Origin: JBOHRE01 sp050732635
Lineage (GTDB): Bacteria; Gemmatimonadota; Gemmatimonadetes; Longimicrobiales; RSA9
Direction: 5' to 3'
Assembly: GCA_050732635.1 (NCBI GenBank)
Contig: JBOHRE010000001.1
Location: 40,651 to 104,650 of the forward strand
DNA: 64,000 nucleotides
A program made the position numbers and the translations under genes. How positions within the stretch are numbered: position 1 is the stretch's first letter; each line of letters begins with the position of its first letter. Positions 1 through 8,164 of this stretch are shown one piece after another. The notes beneath the pieces are model-generated. The model was not told the origin of the DNA. It searched no databases and saw only the letters and a list, made by a program, of their open reading frames with translations.

Positions 1-38
1 CACACGACTTGTCATGAAACGGGCGGTACGGCTAGGTT

Positions 39-818
39 TTGCGAACTTTTCAACCTAATCCCGCAAAGAAACTGCCTCAAGCCGGAGTGGGGGACGGCCG
101 GTCCCGTGCCCTCGTCATTGTCCCGACGTTCAACGAACGGGACAACCTGGAGCGGCTCACCGCCGATGTCCTGAAGCAGGACGCGCGGATCGACATCCTC
201 ATTGTCGACGACGCTTCACCGGACGGTACCGGTCAGCTCGCCGACCAGCTTGCCGCCCAGAACCCGCGTATCATCGCGCTGCATCGTGTGGGCAAGCGCG
301 GTCTCGGGACTGCCTATATCGAGGGCTTCCACTGGGGACTCGAGCGCGGCTACGCCTACCTCCTCGAGATGGATGCCGACTTCTCCCACGATCCCGCACA
401 CCTTCCTGAGTTCCTCGACGCCGCCGAGCAGTACGATCTCGTGCTCGGCTCGCGCTACCTGCACGGCCGCGTTACCGTCATCAACTGGCCGATTACCCGG
501 CTGCTCCTCTCCTACTTCGCCAACGTCTACGCCCGGCTCGTCACAGGCCTGCCCGTGGCCGACGCTACGGGAGGCTATAAGTGCTTCCGGCGTAACGTCT
601 TGGAGACCATCCAGCTGGACGCCGTGCGCTCCGAGGGCTATGCCTTCCAGATCGAGATGAGCCTGCGCGCGTGGCGAGCCGGCTTCCGGCTCGGCGAGAT
701 CCCGATCGTTTTCGTGGATCGCGATGCCGGCGAGTCGAAGATGTCGAAGAAGATCATCCGCGAGGCGGTCTGGCGCGTCTGGCACCTCCGGCTGCTCGAC
801 CTCATGGGCCGGCTCTGA
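39..818 (+). CDS. Polyprenol/dolichol-phosphate sugar transferase (GT2, DPM1-like)
   Basis: Family 2 glycosyltransferase of the DPM1/Ppm1 type. Such enzymes move a hexose, usually mannose from GDP-mannose, onto a membrane polyprenyl phosphate at the cytoplasmic face. Visible are VPTFNE (residues 28-33), VDDASPDGT (56-64), the metal-binding DAD (112-114, in EMDADFSHDP) and GSRY. There is no C-terminal membrane domain, so this is the catalytic domain alone. The start is a TTG at 39; an in-frame GTG at 87 is a real alternative because family similarity begins only near residue 22. The next gene follows after 20 nt on the same strand, so co-transcription is likely. Donor and lipid acceptor cannot be read from sequence. 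Confidence 0.85.
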   Translation: MRTFQPNPAKKLPQAGVGDGRSRALVIVPTFNERDNLERLTADVLKQDARIDILIVDDASPDGTGQLADQLAAQNPRIIALHRVGKRGLGTAYIEGFHWGLERGYAYLLEMDADFSHDPAHLPEFLDAAEQYDLVLGSRYLHGRVTVINWPITRLLLSYFANVYARLVTGLPVADATGGYKCFRRNVLETIQLDAVRSEGYAFQIEMSLRAWRAGFRLGEIPIVFVDRDAGESKMSKKIIREAVWRVWHLRLLDLMGRL

Positions 819-838
819 TGGCGTAGGCGCCCGCGACC

Positions 839-1438
839 ATGGCGATCAAGGACCTCTTCTGGGCATGCCCGTTGTGCTCCTCGCCGCAGGCTGTGCAGCG
901 CGTTGGCCGGCACCACGCCTGCCGTGCCTGCAACGCTCGCTTCGTGCGGGGTCGGGCCGACCTGATTCGCGCCATCCGCCGCGGCACCGAGCCGGAGGAA
1001 CGGACTGCCGGCGAGTGGCTTCGGCGACTGCGCCCGATCCACCTCGACGGCGGGGAGCCGATCCTGCGCAGCCGCGTCCGCATCCGCGTCGCCGATCATG
1101 ATCGGCCGGTGCACGGTGCCGGCGGCGAGTATTTGGGCCGCCACGAGGTCTTTGGGCCTACCATCAAAGGGCACCTGATACTGACCGCCGACGCGCTGAC
1201 GTTCGAGCCCGACGGAACGGACGCGCCCCGCCGCTGGCCCCTCGACACCCTGACCGCCGTCGGCGCCTCGTCCTCGCTTCTACAGGCCCGCACCCGACAG
1301 GGTCGGCTCCACGAGATCCGCTTTCCCATCGCCTCTCTCCGCGTCTGGGATGAGCTGCTTCGACAGGCGCTGCGCGAACACCATCGCCGGCGCGGACGCG
1401 AGATCGTCGAGTTCCTGCCTCGCATCATCACCCGATGA
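839..1438 (+). CDS. Zinc-ribbon protein of unknown function
   Basis: A 199-residue protein that I do not recognise as a named family. It opens with a zinc ribbon made of CPLC (residues 10-13) and CRAC (29-32), followed by a basic stretch. The middle and C-terminal part is predicted to be mainly beta, with a segment (GHLILTADALTFEPDG, then a 'PLDTLTAV' strand) that recalls GRAM/PH-like or bacterial PH folds; this is only a resemblance. No signal peptide or membrane segment is seen. Its last four bases (ATGA) are shared with the start of the acyltransferase gene, so it is probably translated together with that gene and may act in the same lipid or glycolipid process. Confidence 0.7.
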   Translation: MAIKDLFWACPLCSSPQAVQRVGRHHACRACNARFVRGRADLIRAIRRGTEPEERTAGEWLRRLRPIHLDGGEPILRSRVRIRVADHDRPVHGAGGEYLGRHEVFGPTIKGHLILTADALTFEPDGTDAPRRWPLDTLTAVGASSSLLQARTRQGRLHEIRFPIASLRVWDELLRQALREHHRRRGREIVEFLPRIITR

Positions 1439-2121
1439 CGCTCTATCGAGCAGTCCAGGCCCTCGCCCGTCTCCTGACCCGCACCATCACCGCGGGGGAT
1501 TTCCGCATGATCGGCCTCGAGAACGTGCCGCCGAGCGGGCCCTTCATCCTCGTCGCCAACCACCAGAGCTTCCTCGACCCGATCATCATTCAGGGCTTCT
1601 GTCCGCGCGTCCTCCATAGCATGGCCAAGAGCACCCAGTTCGCCTCGCCTCTTACCGGGCCCCTCATGAAACGGCTTCGCGCCTTTCCGGCTCGGCGCTT
1701 CCAGATCGACCCGCAGTCCGTGCGCATTGCCCTGCGCCGGCTGCACCAGGGCGAGGCCGTCTCCATCTATATCGAGGGCGAGCGGAGCTGGGACGGACGC
1801 CTCCAGGAGCCCCGCCTCGGCACCATCCGCCTCATTCTCAAGGCCGGCGTGCCTGTGGTGCCCTGCGCCATCGCTGGCTCCTACCACGTCCTGCCGCGCT
1901 GGGACAGCCGTCTGCGACGGCACCCGATTCGGGTCATCTTCGGCCCAGCGTTCCAGCTGCCCCAGTCCGACGACCGGTCCGTCCGCGAGCGCCTCGTCGA
2001 GCCCATCGGACGCCAGCTCATGGCCACGATCGGCACGCTCCTGAGCGCGATCGAGGCCGATCTCCCGCGCCAACCACTCCCTCCGGCGACAGAACCCGCG
2101 CCGAGCGCGGAGACGCGTTGA
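1435..2121 (+). CDS. 1-acyl-sn-glycerol-3-phosphate acyltransferase family protein (PlsC-like)
   Basis: Lysophospholipid acyltransferase superfamily (PlsC/LPLAT). The catalytic HX4D box is NHQSFLD (His43...Asp48) and the acceptor-phosphate box is EGERSWDG, matching the family's EGTRS. Length (228 aa) is normal. It would acylate lysophosphatidic acid or a related lipid at the inner membrane. The ATG overlaps the stop of the zinc-ribbon gene (ATGA). The upstream polyprenol-phosphate sugar transferase suggests that the three genes serve one envelope lipid pathway. A second LPLAT member of a different subfamily lies at 45.5-46.2 kb and plsY lies at 30.2 kb, so this may be the main PlsC or a specialised one. 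Confidence 0.88.
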   Translation: MTLYRAVQALARLLTRTITAGDFRMIGLENVPPSGPFILVANHQSFLDPIIIQGFCPRVLHSMAKSTQFASPLTGPLMKRLRAFPARRFQIDPQSVRIALRRLHQGEAVSIYIEGERSWDGRLQEPRLGTIRLILKAGVPVVPCAIAGSYHVLPRWDSRLRRHPIRVIFGPAFQLPQSDDRSVRERLVEPIGRQLMATIGTLLSAIEADLPRQPLPPATEPAPSAETR

Positions 2122-2162
2122 TCCGAGGGGCGCTCCTGCGCTTGGGAGACCCCGGGAGAACT

Positions 2163-2252
2163 GGGGCAGGTCCGGAGAGAGGACGGCAGGTCCGTTGGGG
2201 GCAGGTCCGGTGGAGGCCGGGTCCGGTGGAGCCCAGCGCCAACGGCAAGTCC
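2163..2252 (+). repeat. Degenerate direct repeat, about 4-5 copies
   Basis: In the gap between the acyltransferase and ligD the sequence GGCAGGTCCG recurs in degenerate form. GGTCC cores start at 2169, 2189, 2204 and 2220, spaced 20, 15 and 16 nt; two copies continue as GGTCCGGTGGAG, and a weaker AAGTCC follows near 2247. There is no coding signal on either strand here. It lies about 40-125 bp from the dif-like site. Function unknown; it may be slipped-strand duplication. Confidence 0.5.
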
Positions 2253-2288
2253 ATGGGGTGGCGGCACCATCGCGGCGCGGACCGTGTA

Positions 2289-2316
2289 AGTTGACATAAT
2301 GTCTATTATGCGAAGT
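2289..2316 (-). other. dif: dif-like XerC/XerD chromosome dimer-resolution site
   Basis: On the minus strand there is an 11-bp arm ACTTCGCATAA, a 6-bp centre TAGACA and an 11-bp arm TTATGTCAACT. This is the XerC arm / 6 bp / XerD arm layout of bacterial dif sites. The XerD-type arm differs at one position from the Bacillus subtilis arm TTATGTAAACT and at two from the E. coli arm TTATGTTAAAT. The other arm shares GCATAA with E. coli and ACTTC with B. subtilis. The arms are imperfect inverted repeats (8 of 11). The site lies in a gene-free gap, and gene strand bias reverses around it. No xer gene is in the window. An Xer-exploiting element site is the main alternative. Confidence 0.8.
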
Positions 2317-2407
2317 ACTTCGGGGAGGCGTGCCATGGCGCATCGATTGCGACCGGCGCGGAGCGGCCCGCGGTAGTTTAGCAGGCAGCACCGAGCACGG
2401 AACGCGA

Positions 2408-4993
2408 ATGGGCCTGGATACCTATCGACAGAAGCGGCGCTTCGACCGAACGCCGGAGCCTGCCGGCAGACTCGGCCGTACCGCGGGTGCCTTGCAGTTC
2501 GTGGTGCAGAAGCATGCCGCGCGGCGGCTGCACTATGATTTTCGGCTGGAGCTGAATGGCGTGCTGCTGAGCTGGGCGGTGCCGAAGGGGCCGAGTTACG
2601 ACCCTGGGGAGAAGCGTCTGGCGGTTCACGTCGAAGACCACCCGCTCGAGTACGGGGACTTCGAGGGTGTGATTCCGCAGCGCGAGTATGGGGGCGGAAC
2701 GGTCGTGTTGTGGGATCGCGGGGTTTGGGTGCCAAAGGGGGATCCGTCCGAGCAGTACGAGAAGGGGCGTCTGAAGTTCGAGCTGGCCGGCGAAAAGCTG
2801 ATCGGCGGGTGGACGCTCGTGCGCATGGGCCGGCAGAACGCTGGTGAGAAGGAGAACTGGCTGCTGATCAAGGAGCGGGACGGGACCGAACGCTCGCCCA
2901 CTGAGGCGGACATCGTCGAAACGCGGCCGGAGAGCGTGGCAACCGGTCGTACGTTGGAGGAGATCGCCAGCCAGAAGGATCGGGTGTGGCGCTCGAAGGA
3001 GACGGTGACGGTAATCCCGAAGGGGCTTCCCGCGGCGAAGAAGGCCAGGCTGCCAGCGAAGACCGCGGTGAAGGCGCAGCTGGCCACCCTGGTCGATGCG
3101 GTACCCGAAGGTGACGACTGGTTGCACGAGATCAAGTTCGACGGCTATCGGCTGCTGTGCAGGCTGGAAAAGGGCGAAGCCGCGCTGGTCACGCGGAACG
3201 GCAAGGATTGGACGGAGCGCTTCGCGCCTCTGGCGCGCGCGGCGACCTCATTGGCGGCGAACGCTGCCCTGCTCGATGGTGAGGCGGTGGCGTTGAATGA
3301 CAGTGGGCGCAGCGACTTCCAGCTCTTGCAGAACGCCCTCGGCGGCGGCGCGTCGCCGCTCGTGTACTACGCGTTCGATTTGCTGCATCTCGAGGGCCAC
3401 GACCTGCGTTCGGTGGGGCTGCTGGAACGCAAGCAGCTGTTGCGGGAGCTGCTCGAGCGCTCGGGCGTCGCCGGCGGGACGCTGCGCTACAGCGATCACG
3501 TGGTGGGCAACGGGCCGGCGTTTTTCGGGCAGGCCTGCGAGCTACAGCTCGAAGGCGTGATCAGTAAGCGTACGGATGCGCCCTACATCGAGGCGCGCAG
3601 CCGCACCTGGCTGAAGACGAAGTGCACACGCGAGCAGGAGTTCGTGATCGTCGGTTACACGGATCCGAAAGGCTCGCGCACCGGATTCGGCGCCCTGGCC
3701 GTGGGCTACCACGACGCGGAGGGCGAGCTCCGCTATGCCGGCAAGGTCGGAACTGGCTACGACGAGGCCACGCTGAAGGCGCTGCTGAGGCGGCTGAAGA
3801 AGCTCGAGCGGGAGGAGGCTCCGGTCGTGAACCCACCACGCGGTGGCGAAGCGCGCGGGCTCCACTGGGTCGAGCCGACACTGGTAGCCCAAGTCGCGTT
3901 CACGGAATGGACGCAGGACGACATTCTTCGGCACCCGGTGTTCAAGGGCCTGCGGGAGGACAAGGCGCCGAGCGAAGTCATTCGGGAGGCGCGGACCCCG
4001 CACCGGCGTGCGGAGCAGCAGGCGGCCGCCGAGTCGAATTCGCCACCGGCGCCCGGGCAGCAAGCAGGCCCGGAGGTCAGCCCGGAGGAGCTGACCGCGC
4101 TATTGAAGGATTTGCCGGCGATCCGGCTGACCAACCCGCAGCGCGTGCTCTTCCCTGCCGACGGTATCACGAAGCAAGATCTGGCCGGCTATTATGCGCT
4201 GGTCGCGCGCTGGATGCTACCGCTGGTGCGCGATCGAGCGCTGACGCTGGTCCGCTGTCCCGAAGGCATCGATGGGCCCTGCTTCTATCAGAAGCACGTC
4301 GGCGAGGCAGTGCCCAAGAGCATCAAGCGCGTGCCAGTCGAGGAGGCCCGGAAGACGGGCATCTATCTGTACGTCGATTCCGTCGAGGCCCTCGTCTCAC
4401 TCGTACAGATCGGCGTGCTGGAGATCCATTTCTGGGGCTCGCGCATCGACAAGATCGAGAAGCCTGACCTGCTGGTTCTGGACCTCGATCCGGACCCTGC
4501 TGTGTCCTGGTCACGGGTGGTCGAGGCCGCGCTCGAGCTGCGCGACCGGCTGGCTGAGCTCGGCCTGCAGTCCTTTGCTAAGACCACCGGAGGCAAGGGA
4601 CTGCACGTCGTGGTTCCATTGACTCGCCGGACCGACTGGGAGGACGCCAAGGAGTTCGCCCGCGCACTCGCCGAGGAGCGTGTGCGCCTCCACCCGAGGT
4701 CGTACACCGCAGCCGTCTCGAAGGCCAAGCGCAAGGGCAAGATCTACATCGATTACCTGCGCAACGCACGCGGCTCGACCGCGATCGCGCCGTACTCGAC
4801 GCGCGCCCGCCCAGGCGCGCCGGTGGCTACACCAATCGCCTGGGACGAGCTGTCGACGCAGCTCGACCCGGGGGCCCTTACGGTGCGGACCCTGCCCTCG
4901 CGCCTGCTCTCGCTGCGGCGCGATCCCTGGTCGGAGTACGCGACCGTGCGCCAGTCCATCACAGCCGCCGCACGAAAGGCGGTAGGTATGTAG
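2408..4993 (+). CDS. ligD: Multifunctional non-homologous end-joining DNA ligase LigD
   Basis: ATP-dependent ligase of bacterial NHEJ, 861 aa, in the order phosphoesterase - ligase - polymerase. The N-terminal 3'-phosphoesterase has the QKHAARRLHYDFRLE signature (about residues 34-48). The ligase nucleotidyl-acceptor lysine is K243 in EIKFDGYR. The primase-like polymerase domain starts near residue 574 and carries the metal pair D692/D694 in LDLDPDP. The ATG at 2408 is chosen because LigD proteins typically begin MGLxxYRxKRxF; an ATG 78 nt upstream would add an unconserved extension. The usual partner Ku is not in this window. The gene reads against the dominant strand on this side of the dif-like site. 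Confidence 0.95.
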   Translation: MGLDTYRQKRRFDRTPEPAGRLGRTAGALQFVVQKHAARRLHYDFRLELNGVLLSWAVPKGPSYDPGEKRLAVHVEDHPLEYGDFEGVIPQREYGGGTVVLWDRGVWVPKGDPSEQYEKGRLKFELAGEKLIGGWTLVRMGRQNAGEKENWLLIKERDGTERSPTEADIVETRPESVATGRTLEEIASQKDRVWRSKETVTVIPKGLPAAKKARLPAKTAVKAQLATLVDAVPEGDDWLHEIKFDGYRLLCRLEKGEAALVTRNGKDWTERFAPLARAATSLAANAALLDGEAVALNDSGRSDFQLLQNALGGGASPLVYYAFDLLHLEGHDLRSVGLLERKQLLRELLERSGVAGGTLRYSDHVVGNGPAFFGQACELQLEGVISKRTDAPYIEARSRTWLKTKCTREQEFVIVGYTDPKGSRTGFGALAVGYHDAEGELRYAGKVGTGYDEATLKALLRRLKKLEREEAPVVNPPRGGEARGLHWVEPTLVAQVAFTEWTQDDILRHPVFKGLREDKAPSEVIREARTPHRRAEQQAAAESNSPPAPGQQAGPEVSPEELTALLKDLPAIRLTNPQRVLFPADGITKQDLAGYYALVARWMLPLVRDRALTLVRCPEGIDGPCFYQKHVGEAVPKSIKRVPVEEARKTGIYLYVDSVEALVSLVQIGVLEIHFWGSRIDKIEKPDLLVLDLDPDPAVSWSRVVEAALELRDRLAELGLQSFAKTTGGKGLHVVVPLTRRTDWEDAKEFARALAEERVRLHPRSYTAAVSKAKRKGKIYIDYLRNARGSTAIAPYSTRARPGAPVATPIAWDELSTQLDPGALTVRTLPSRLLSLRRDPWSEYATVRQSITAAARKAVGM

Positions 4994-5005
4994 CGTGGAT
5001 TCGTT

Positions 5006-5752
5006 TCAGTCGCCGGTCGATTCAGCGCTGTCATCCCCGACCGACGCCGGCGCGGCTGCCGCACCGGACGCCGCCGCGGCGTCAGCCTCGCCCAGCCGCA
5101 TCTCGTAGACGTCGCGCTGCGGGTTGTCGGCCTCGGTCATCTCGATGAGCCGCTGGTACAGCTGTGCGGCTCCGGCCGCATCACCTCGGGCCAGACTCAG
5201 GCGCGCGGCCGCCGCCAGTCCCTCGCGCCGCTGGTACTCGTACTCGGCGTCGTCGCCGACCGCGCGGTACAGCTCTTCCGCGCGATCCAGGTTGCCGCTC
5301 TGCTCATACGCCGCGGCACGAAGCAGGCGCGCCGTCGCCGCCAGCAACGCGTCGCCGCCGGCATCGAAATCCTCGAGTACCTCGATTGCCGCCGTCGGCT
5401 GACCCTGCTGCAGCTGGAGCTGGGCGAGCAGAATCCCCGCCTCACCAGCCGCCTGTGTGCCACCGAACCGGTCGAGGAACGTCTGCAGGTCGCGGATCGC
5501 CAGCGCCGAGTTGCCACTCGCAGCCGTCTGCCGGATCTCCAACAGCTGGGTGACCGCCAGCTCGTCGAGTCGCGCCTGGCGGTTCAGGTAGTAGACTCCG
5601 CTGATTGCGACCACTGCGACAACGACAGCGGTAATGATGACGATACGCGCGTTGCGCCGCGCCCATTCCGTGAGATGGACCAGCCGGGCGATGAATGCGT
5701 CATCGGCCGCTTCAGGGCGGCGCCCGCGTGCGGCCGTCGGGTGTCGTGCCAT
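5006..5752 (-). CDS. Membrane-anchored TPR protein (YfgM-like)
   Basis: A 248-residue protein with a short cytoplasmic N-terminus, one membrane segment at about residues 36-54, and an outer domain of tetratricopeptide-type helical pairs (for example AAIEVLEDFDAGGDALLAATARLL and the following repeats). The end is a low-complexity Ala/Ser/acidic tail. The layout resembles YfgM, the SecYEG-associated periplasmic chaperone, but TPR proteins diverge widely and the role is not proven. It converges with ligD (12 nt between the stops) and diverges from the tamA-like gene, sharing a 0.2-kb promoter region with it. Confidence 0.75.
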   Translation of the reverse strand: MARHPTAARGRRPEAADDAFIARLVHLTEWARRNARIVIITAVVVAVVAISGVYYLNRQARLDELAVTQLLEIRQTAASGNSALAIRDLQTFLDRFGGTQAAGEAGILLAQLQLQQGQPTAAIEVLEDFDAGGDALLAATARLLRAAAYEQSGNLDRAEELYRAVGDDAEYEYQRREGLAAAARLSLARGDAAGAAQLYQRLIEMTEADNPQRDVYEMRLGEADAAAASGAAAAPASVGDDSAESTGD

Positions 5753-5799
5753 GAAGTCTTCGGTTGCGCGGGCGACGTCTCGGCGACGCCCCGCGACGT

Positions 5800-5828
5800 T
5801 TGGAGGTTTTGCCAGAATCGACTATGAT
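5800..5828 (+). promoter_or_regulatory. Putative sigma70-type promoter for tamA-tamB
   Basis: TTGGAG, 17 bp, TATGAT: 4/6 and 5/6 matches to the -35 and -10 consensus at ideal spacing. It lies in the 199-bp gap between the divergent TPR gene and the tamA-like gene, about 120 nt before the likely start codon. Assigned by sequence match only. Confidence 0.45.
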
Positions 5829-5951
5829 AGCGCGTTTTTGGCATTGCGCGCAATCTGTGCAGCGCCGGCTACTAGCGGTTTCGCCGCCTCGCCGCACCGG
5901 CGATGGGAGCCGCCTGGGAGGCTTGGCGTATCGCTTGCAGCCGCGGACCGG

Positions 5952-8162
5952 ATGGTGACGGGCAACCGGCCAGAGCACGAGGACGTGAACAGACCGAGGA
6001 GAGGCATCCAGCGCCTGCTGGCGATGGTCAGCGGATTGGTCGTGGTGCTCGGCGGCTGCACGCGCCTGCCCACGCCGGCGACCGGTCCATTGGCGGAGTA
6101 CGGGGAGTACGAAGGCCGCGAGATCGCGGATGTTGAGTTCATCAACACGGATCCGTTCGCGGCCGACACGCTCGAGCAGCTGATCGAAACGGAGGCGACG
6201 CACTGCTCGCTGTTCGGCCTGCCCTTCTGCGTTCCCTTCACCGACTGGGGCCGGGAGGAGCGGTTCCTCGACCTGGGCACCCTTGCCAGCGATGCGGTGC
6301 GGCTGGCGGTGTTTTACCGGCAGAGCGGATACTTTGGCACGCGTGTCCGACCGGGCGTGCAAGCTCGTGGCGACCTGGTTGCGGTGAGCTTCGCGGTGTT
6401 GAGCGGCGACCCCATCCTGCTCGACTCGCTGACTGTCGTCGGCACCGAAGGCATCCTCGATCCCGACTCGCTGGTTGCGACGCTGCCCTTGCAGCCTGGC
6501 GCGATCTTTCACATCGGTGAGTTCTTCGCTTCGGCCGACACGGTGCTGAGCGCCCTGCGCGAGCGTGGGTACGCCTACGCGGAGCTGCTGCGCAACTACG
6601 GCGTGGACACGCTGCGCGACCGTGCGAGCGCCGAGCTGGTCGCGTTACCCGGGCCGCGCGTGATCGTGGACTCGATCATGGTCGTGGGCGCGAACAGCCT
6701 CGGTCGGAAGGCGACGCTGCGGCAGCTGGAGTTCAGGGAGGGCGATGTGCTGCGCGCGAACCGGCTCGTATCGAGCCAGCGCAACCTGTACCTCGTTGAT
6801 CTCGTGCAGTTCGCGACGGTCGAGGTGGCGCCCGACTCACTGCAGGCGCAGCCAGGCGACAGCACACGAGCCACGGTTCTGGTCACCGTTTCTGAAGGTC
6901 CCGTACACGTGGTGGAAGCGTCGGCGGGGTTCGGCAAGATCGAGTGCTTCCGTGTGGAGTCCGATTGGGTCAGCCGCAGTCTTCGAGGTGGCGGTCGACG
7001 GCTCGCCATCCACGGCGAGATGTCGAAGATCGGTCTGGGTGAGCCGACGCATCTCGGCAGCGTCGAGTCGTTCTGCAACGCGTTCGAGGGTGATGAGTTT
7101 GGCCGCGATCTCGATCACCGGTTGGCGGCGGATTACACGCAGCCGGGCTTTCTGAGCCCGCGCAACGAGCTGGTCGCGACGATCTTCGACGAACGGCTTT
7201 CCGAGCCGGGACTGTTCCAGCGAGAGGCAACTGGTGGCCGCCTGGGCGTGGTCAGGCGGCTGCGCACAGAGGATGTGATCAGCGGCGGCGTGAACGTGGA
7301 GCGAGGCAGGACCGGGGCCAAGCCCGCCTTTTTCTGCCTGGCGCTCGCGGTCTGTCAGCCCAGCGATATCCTGCAGCTGTCCGGAGATCGCTGGCGCAAC
7401 TCGCTCAATGCGACAATCGTGCGCGATCGCACGGACTCGCAGCTGAACCCGACACGCGGCTACCAGGTGCGCATGGACGCCGGCTGGGCGGCGCCCTGGC
7501 TGCGCTCCGACGTGCAGTTTGTCCGTTGGACCGGTGATATGGCCCGCTACACCAGGGTGCGCCGCAACTGGATCGGCGCCGGGTATCTGCGGCTCGGCAG
7601 CTTCTTCGGCACGGCAACGGTCGTATCGGATCCGGGCGACCCGGACTTCCTGCCGCCCGAAGAGCGCTTCTTTGCCGGTGGACCGACCAGCGTACGGGGC
7701 TACGATCGCAACCAGCTCGGGCCCGGCGTGTGGATCGTGCCGCAGGCGCCGGATTCCGCGGCGCCGGTCCCTGACCCCGAGGCCGAGCCAGTGTTCGTCC
7801 CGGTCGGCGGAACCTCGGTGCTGGTGGGCAGCGTTGAGCTGCGCTTCCCTTCCCCCTGGCTCCGGCGTTATCTGAGCATGGCCACGTTCATCGATGCGGG
7901 TGCCGTCGGTACAGGCGAGCTCTGGGACATCGGGCTGGGCGAGCTGCGCGTGACACCGGGCTTCGGGATTCGCATCGCGACCCCGGTCGGTCCTGCCCGG
8001 CTCGATATGGCCTACAACCCTCACCGCCTGACCGCGGGACCGTTGCTGGTCACGAATCAGGAAACCGGCTCACTCTTCCGCGTGCGCGACAGCTTCCGGC
8101 CTGAAGGCGTGAGTTTCTTCGAACGCCTCAAGCTCCACGTTGCCGTGGGGCACGCTTTCTAG
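5952..8162 (+). CDS. tamA: TamA/BamA-family outer membrane assembly protein
   Basis: Omp85-superfamily protein with N-terminal POTRA-type repeats and a C-terminal 16-strand-type barrel ending in phenylalanine (LHVAVGHAF), the usual outer membrane protein signature. The N-terminus has a short basic region, a hydrophobic stretch and GGC, so it is probably exported as a lipoprotein, which is unusual for this superfamily. A surface-antigen-like segment (FFAGGPTSVRGY) is typical of Omp85 barrels. The true bamA is elsewhere (52-54 kb), and tamB follows after 2 nt, which argues for TamA. The start is uncertain: ATG 5952 is used, and GTG 5985 or ATG 6024 would also keep the signal peptide. Confidence 0.85.
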   Translation: MVTGNRPEHEDVNRPRRGIQRLLAMVSGLVVVLGGCTRLPTPATGPLAEYGEYEGREIADVEFINTDPFAADTLEQLIETEATHCSLFGLPFCVPFTDWGREERFLDLGTLASDAVRLAVFYRQSGYFGTRVRPGVQARGDLVAVSFAVLSGDPILLDSLTVVGTEGILDPDSLVATLPLQPGAIFHIGEFFASADTVLSALRERGYAYAELLRNYGVDTLRDRASAELVALPGPRVIVDSIMVVGANSLGRKATLRQLEFREGDVLRANRLVSSQRNLYLVDLVQFATVEVAPDSLQAQPGDSTRATVLVTVSEGPVHVVEASAGFGKIECFRVESDWVSRSLRGGGRRLAIHGEMSKIGLGEPTHLGSVESFCNAFEGDEFGRDLDHRLAADYTQPGFLSPRNELVATIFDERLSEPGLFQREATGGRLGVVRRLRTEDVISGGVNVERGRTGAKPAFFCLALAVCQPSDILQLSGDRWRNSLNATIVRDRTDSQLNPTRGYQVRMDAGWAAPWLRSDVQFVRWTGDMARYTRVRRNWIGAGYLRLGSFFGTATVVSDPGDPDFLPPEERFFAGGPTSVRGYDRNQLGPGVWIVPQAPDSAAPVPDPEAEPVFVPVGGTSVLVGSVELRFPSPWLRRYLSMATFIDAGAVGTGELWDIGLGELRVTPGFGIRIATPVGPARLDMAYNPHRLTAGPLLVTNQETGSLFRVRDSFRPEGVSFFERLKLHVAVGHAF

Positions 8163-8164
8163 CG

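Noticed and set aside
2..58. A short frame at the left edge ending in TAA that could be the tail of an upstream gene
   Set aside because: Only 18 codons are visible, with no recognisable motif, and it overlaps the start of the sugar transferase; it cannot be supported.
2291..2307. TTGACA at 2291 read as a -35 box with TATTAT as -10
   Set aside because: The two hexamers are only 7 bp apart and both lie inside the dif-like dyad, which explains the sequence better.
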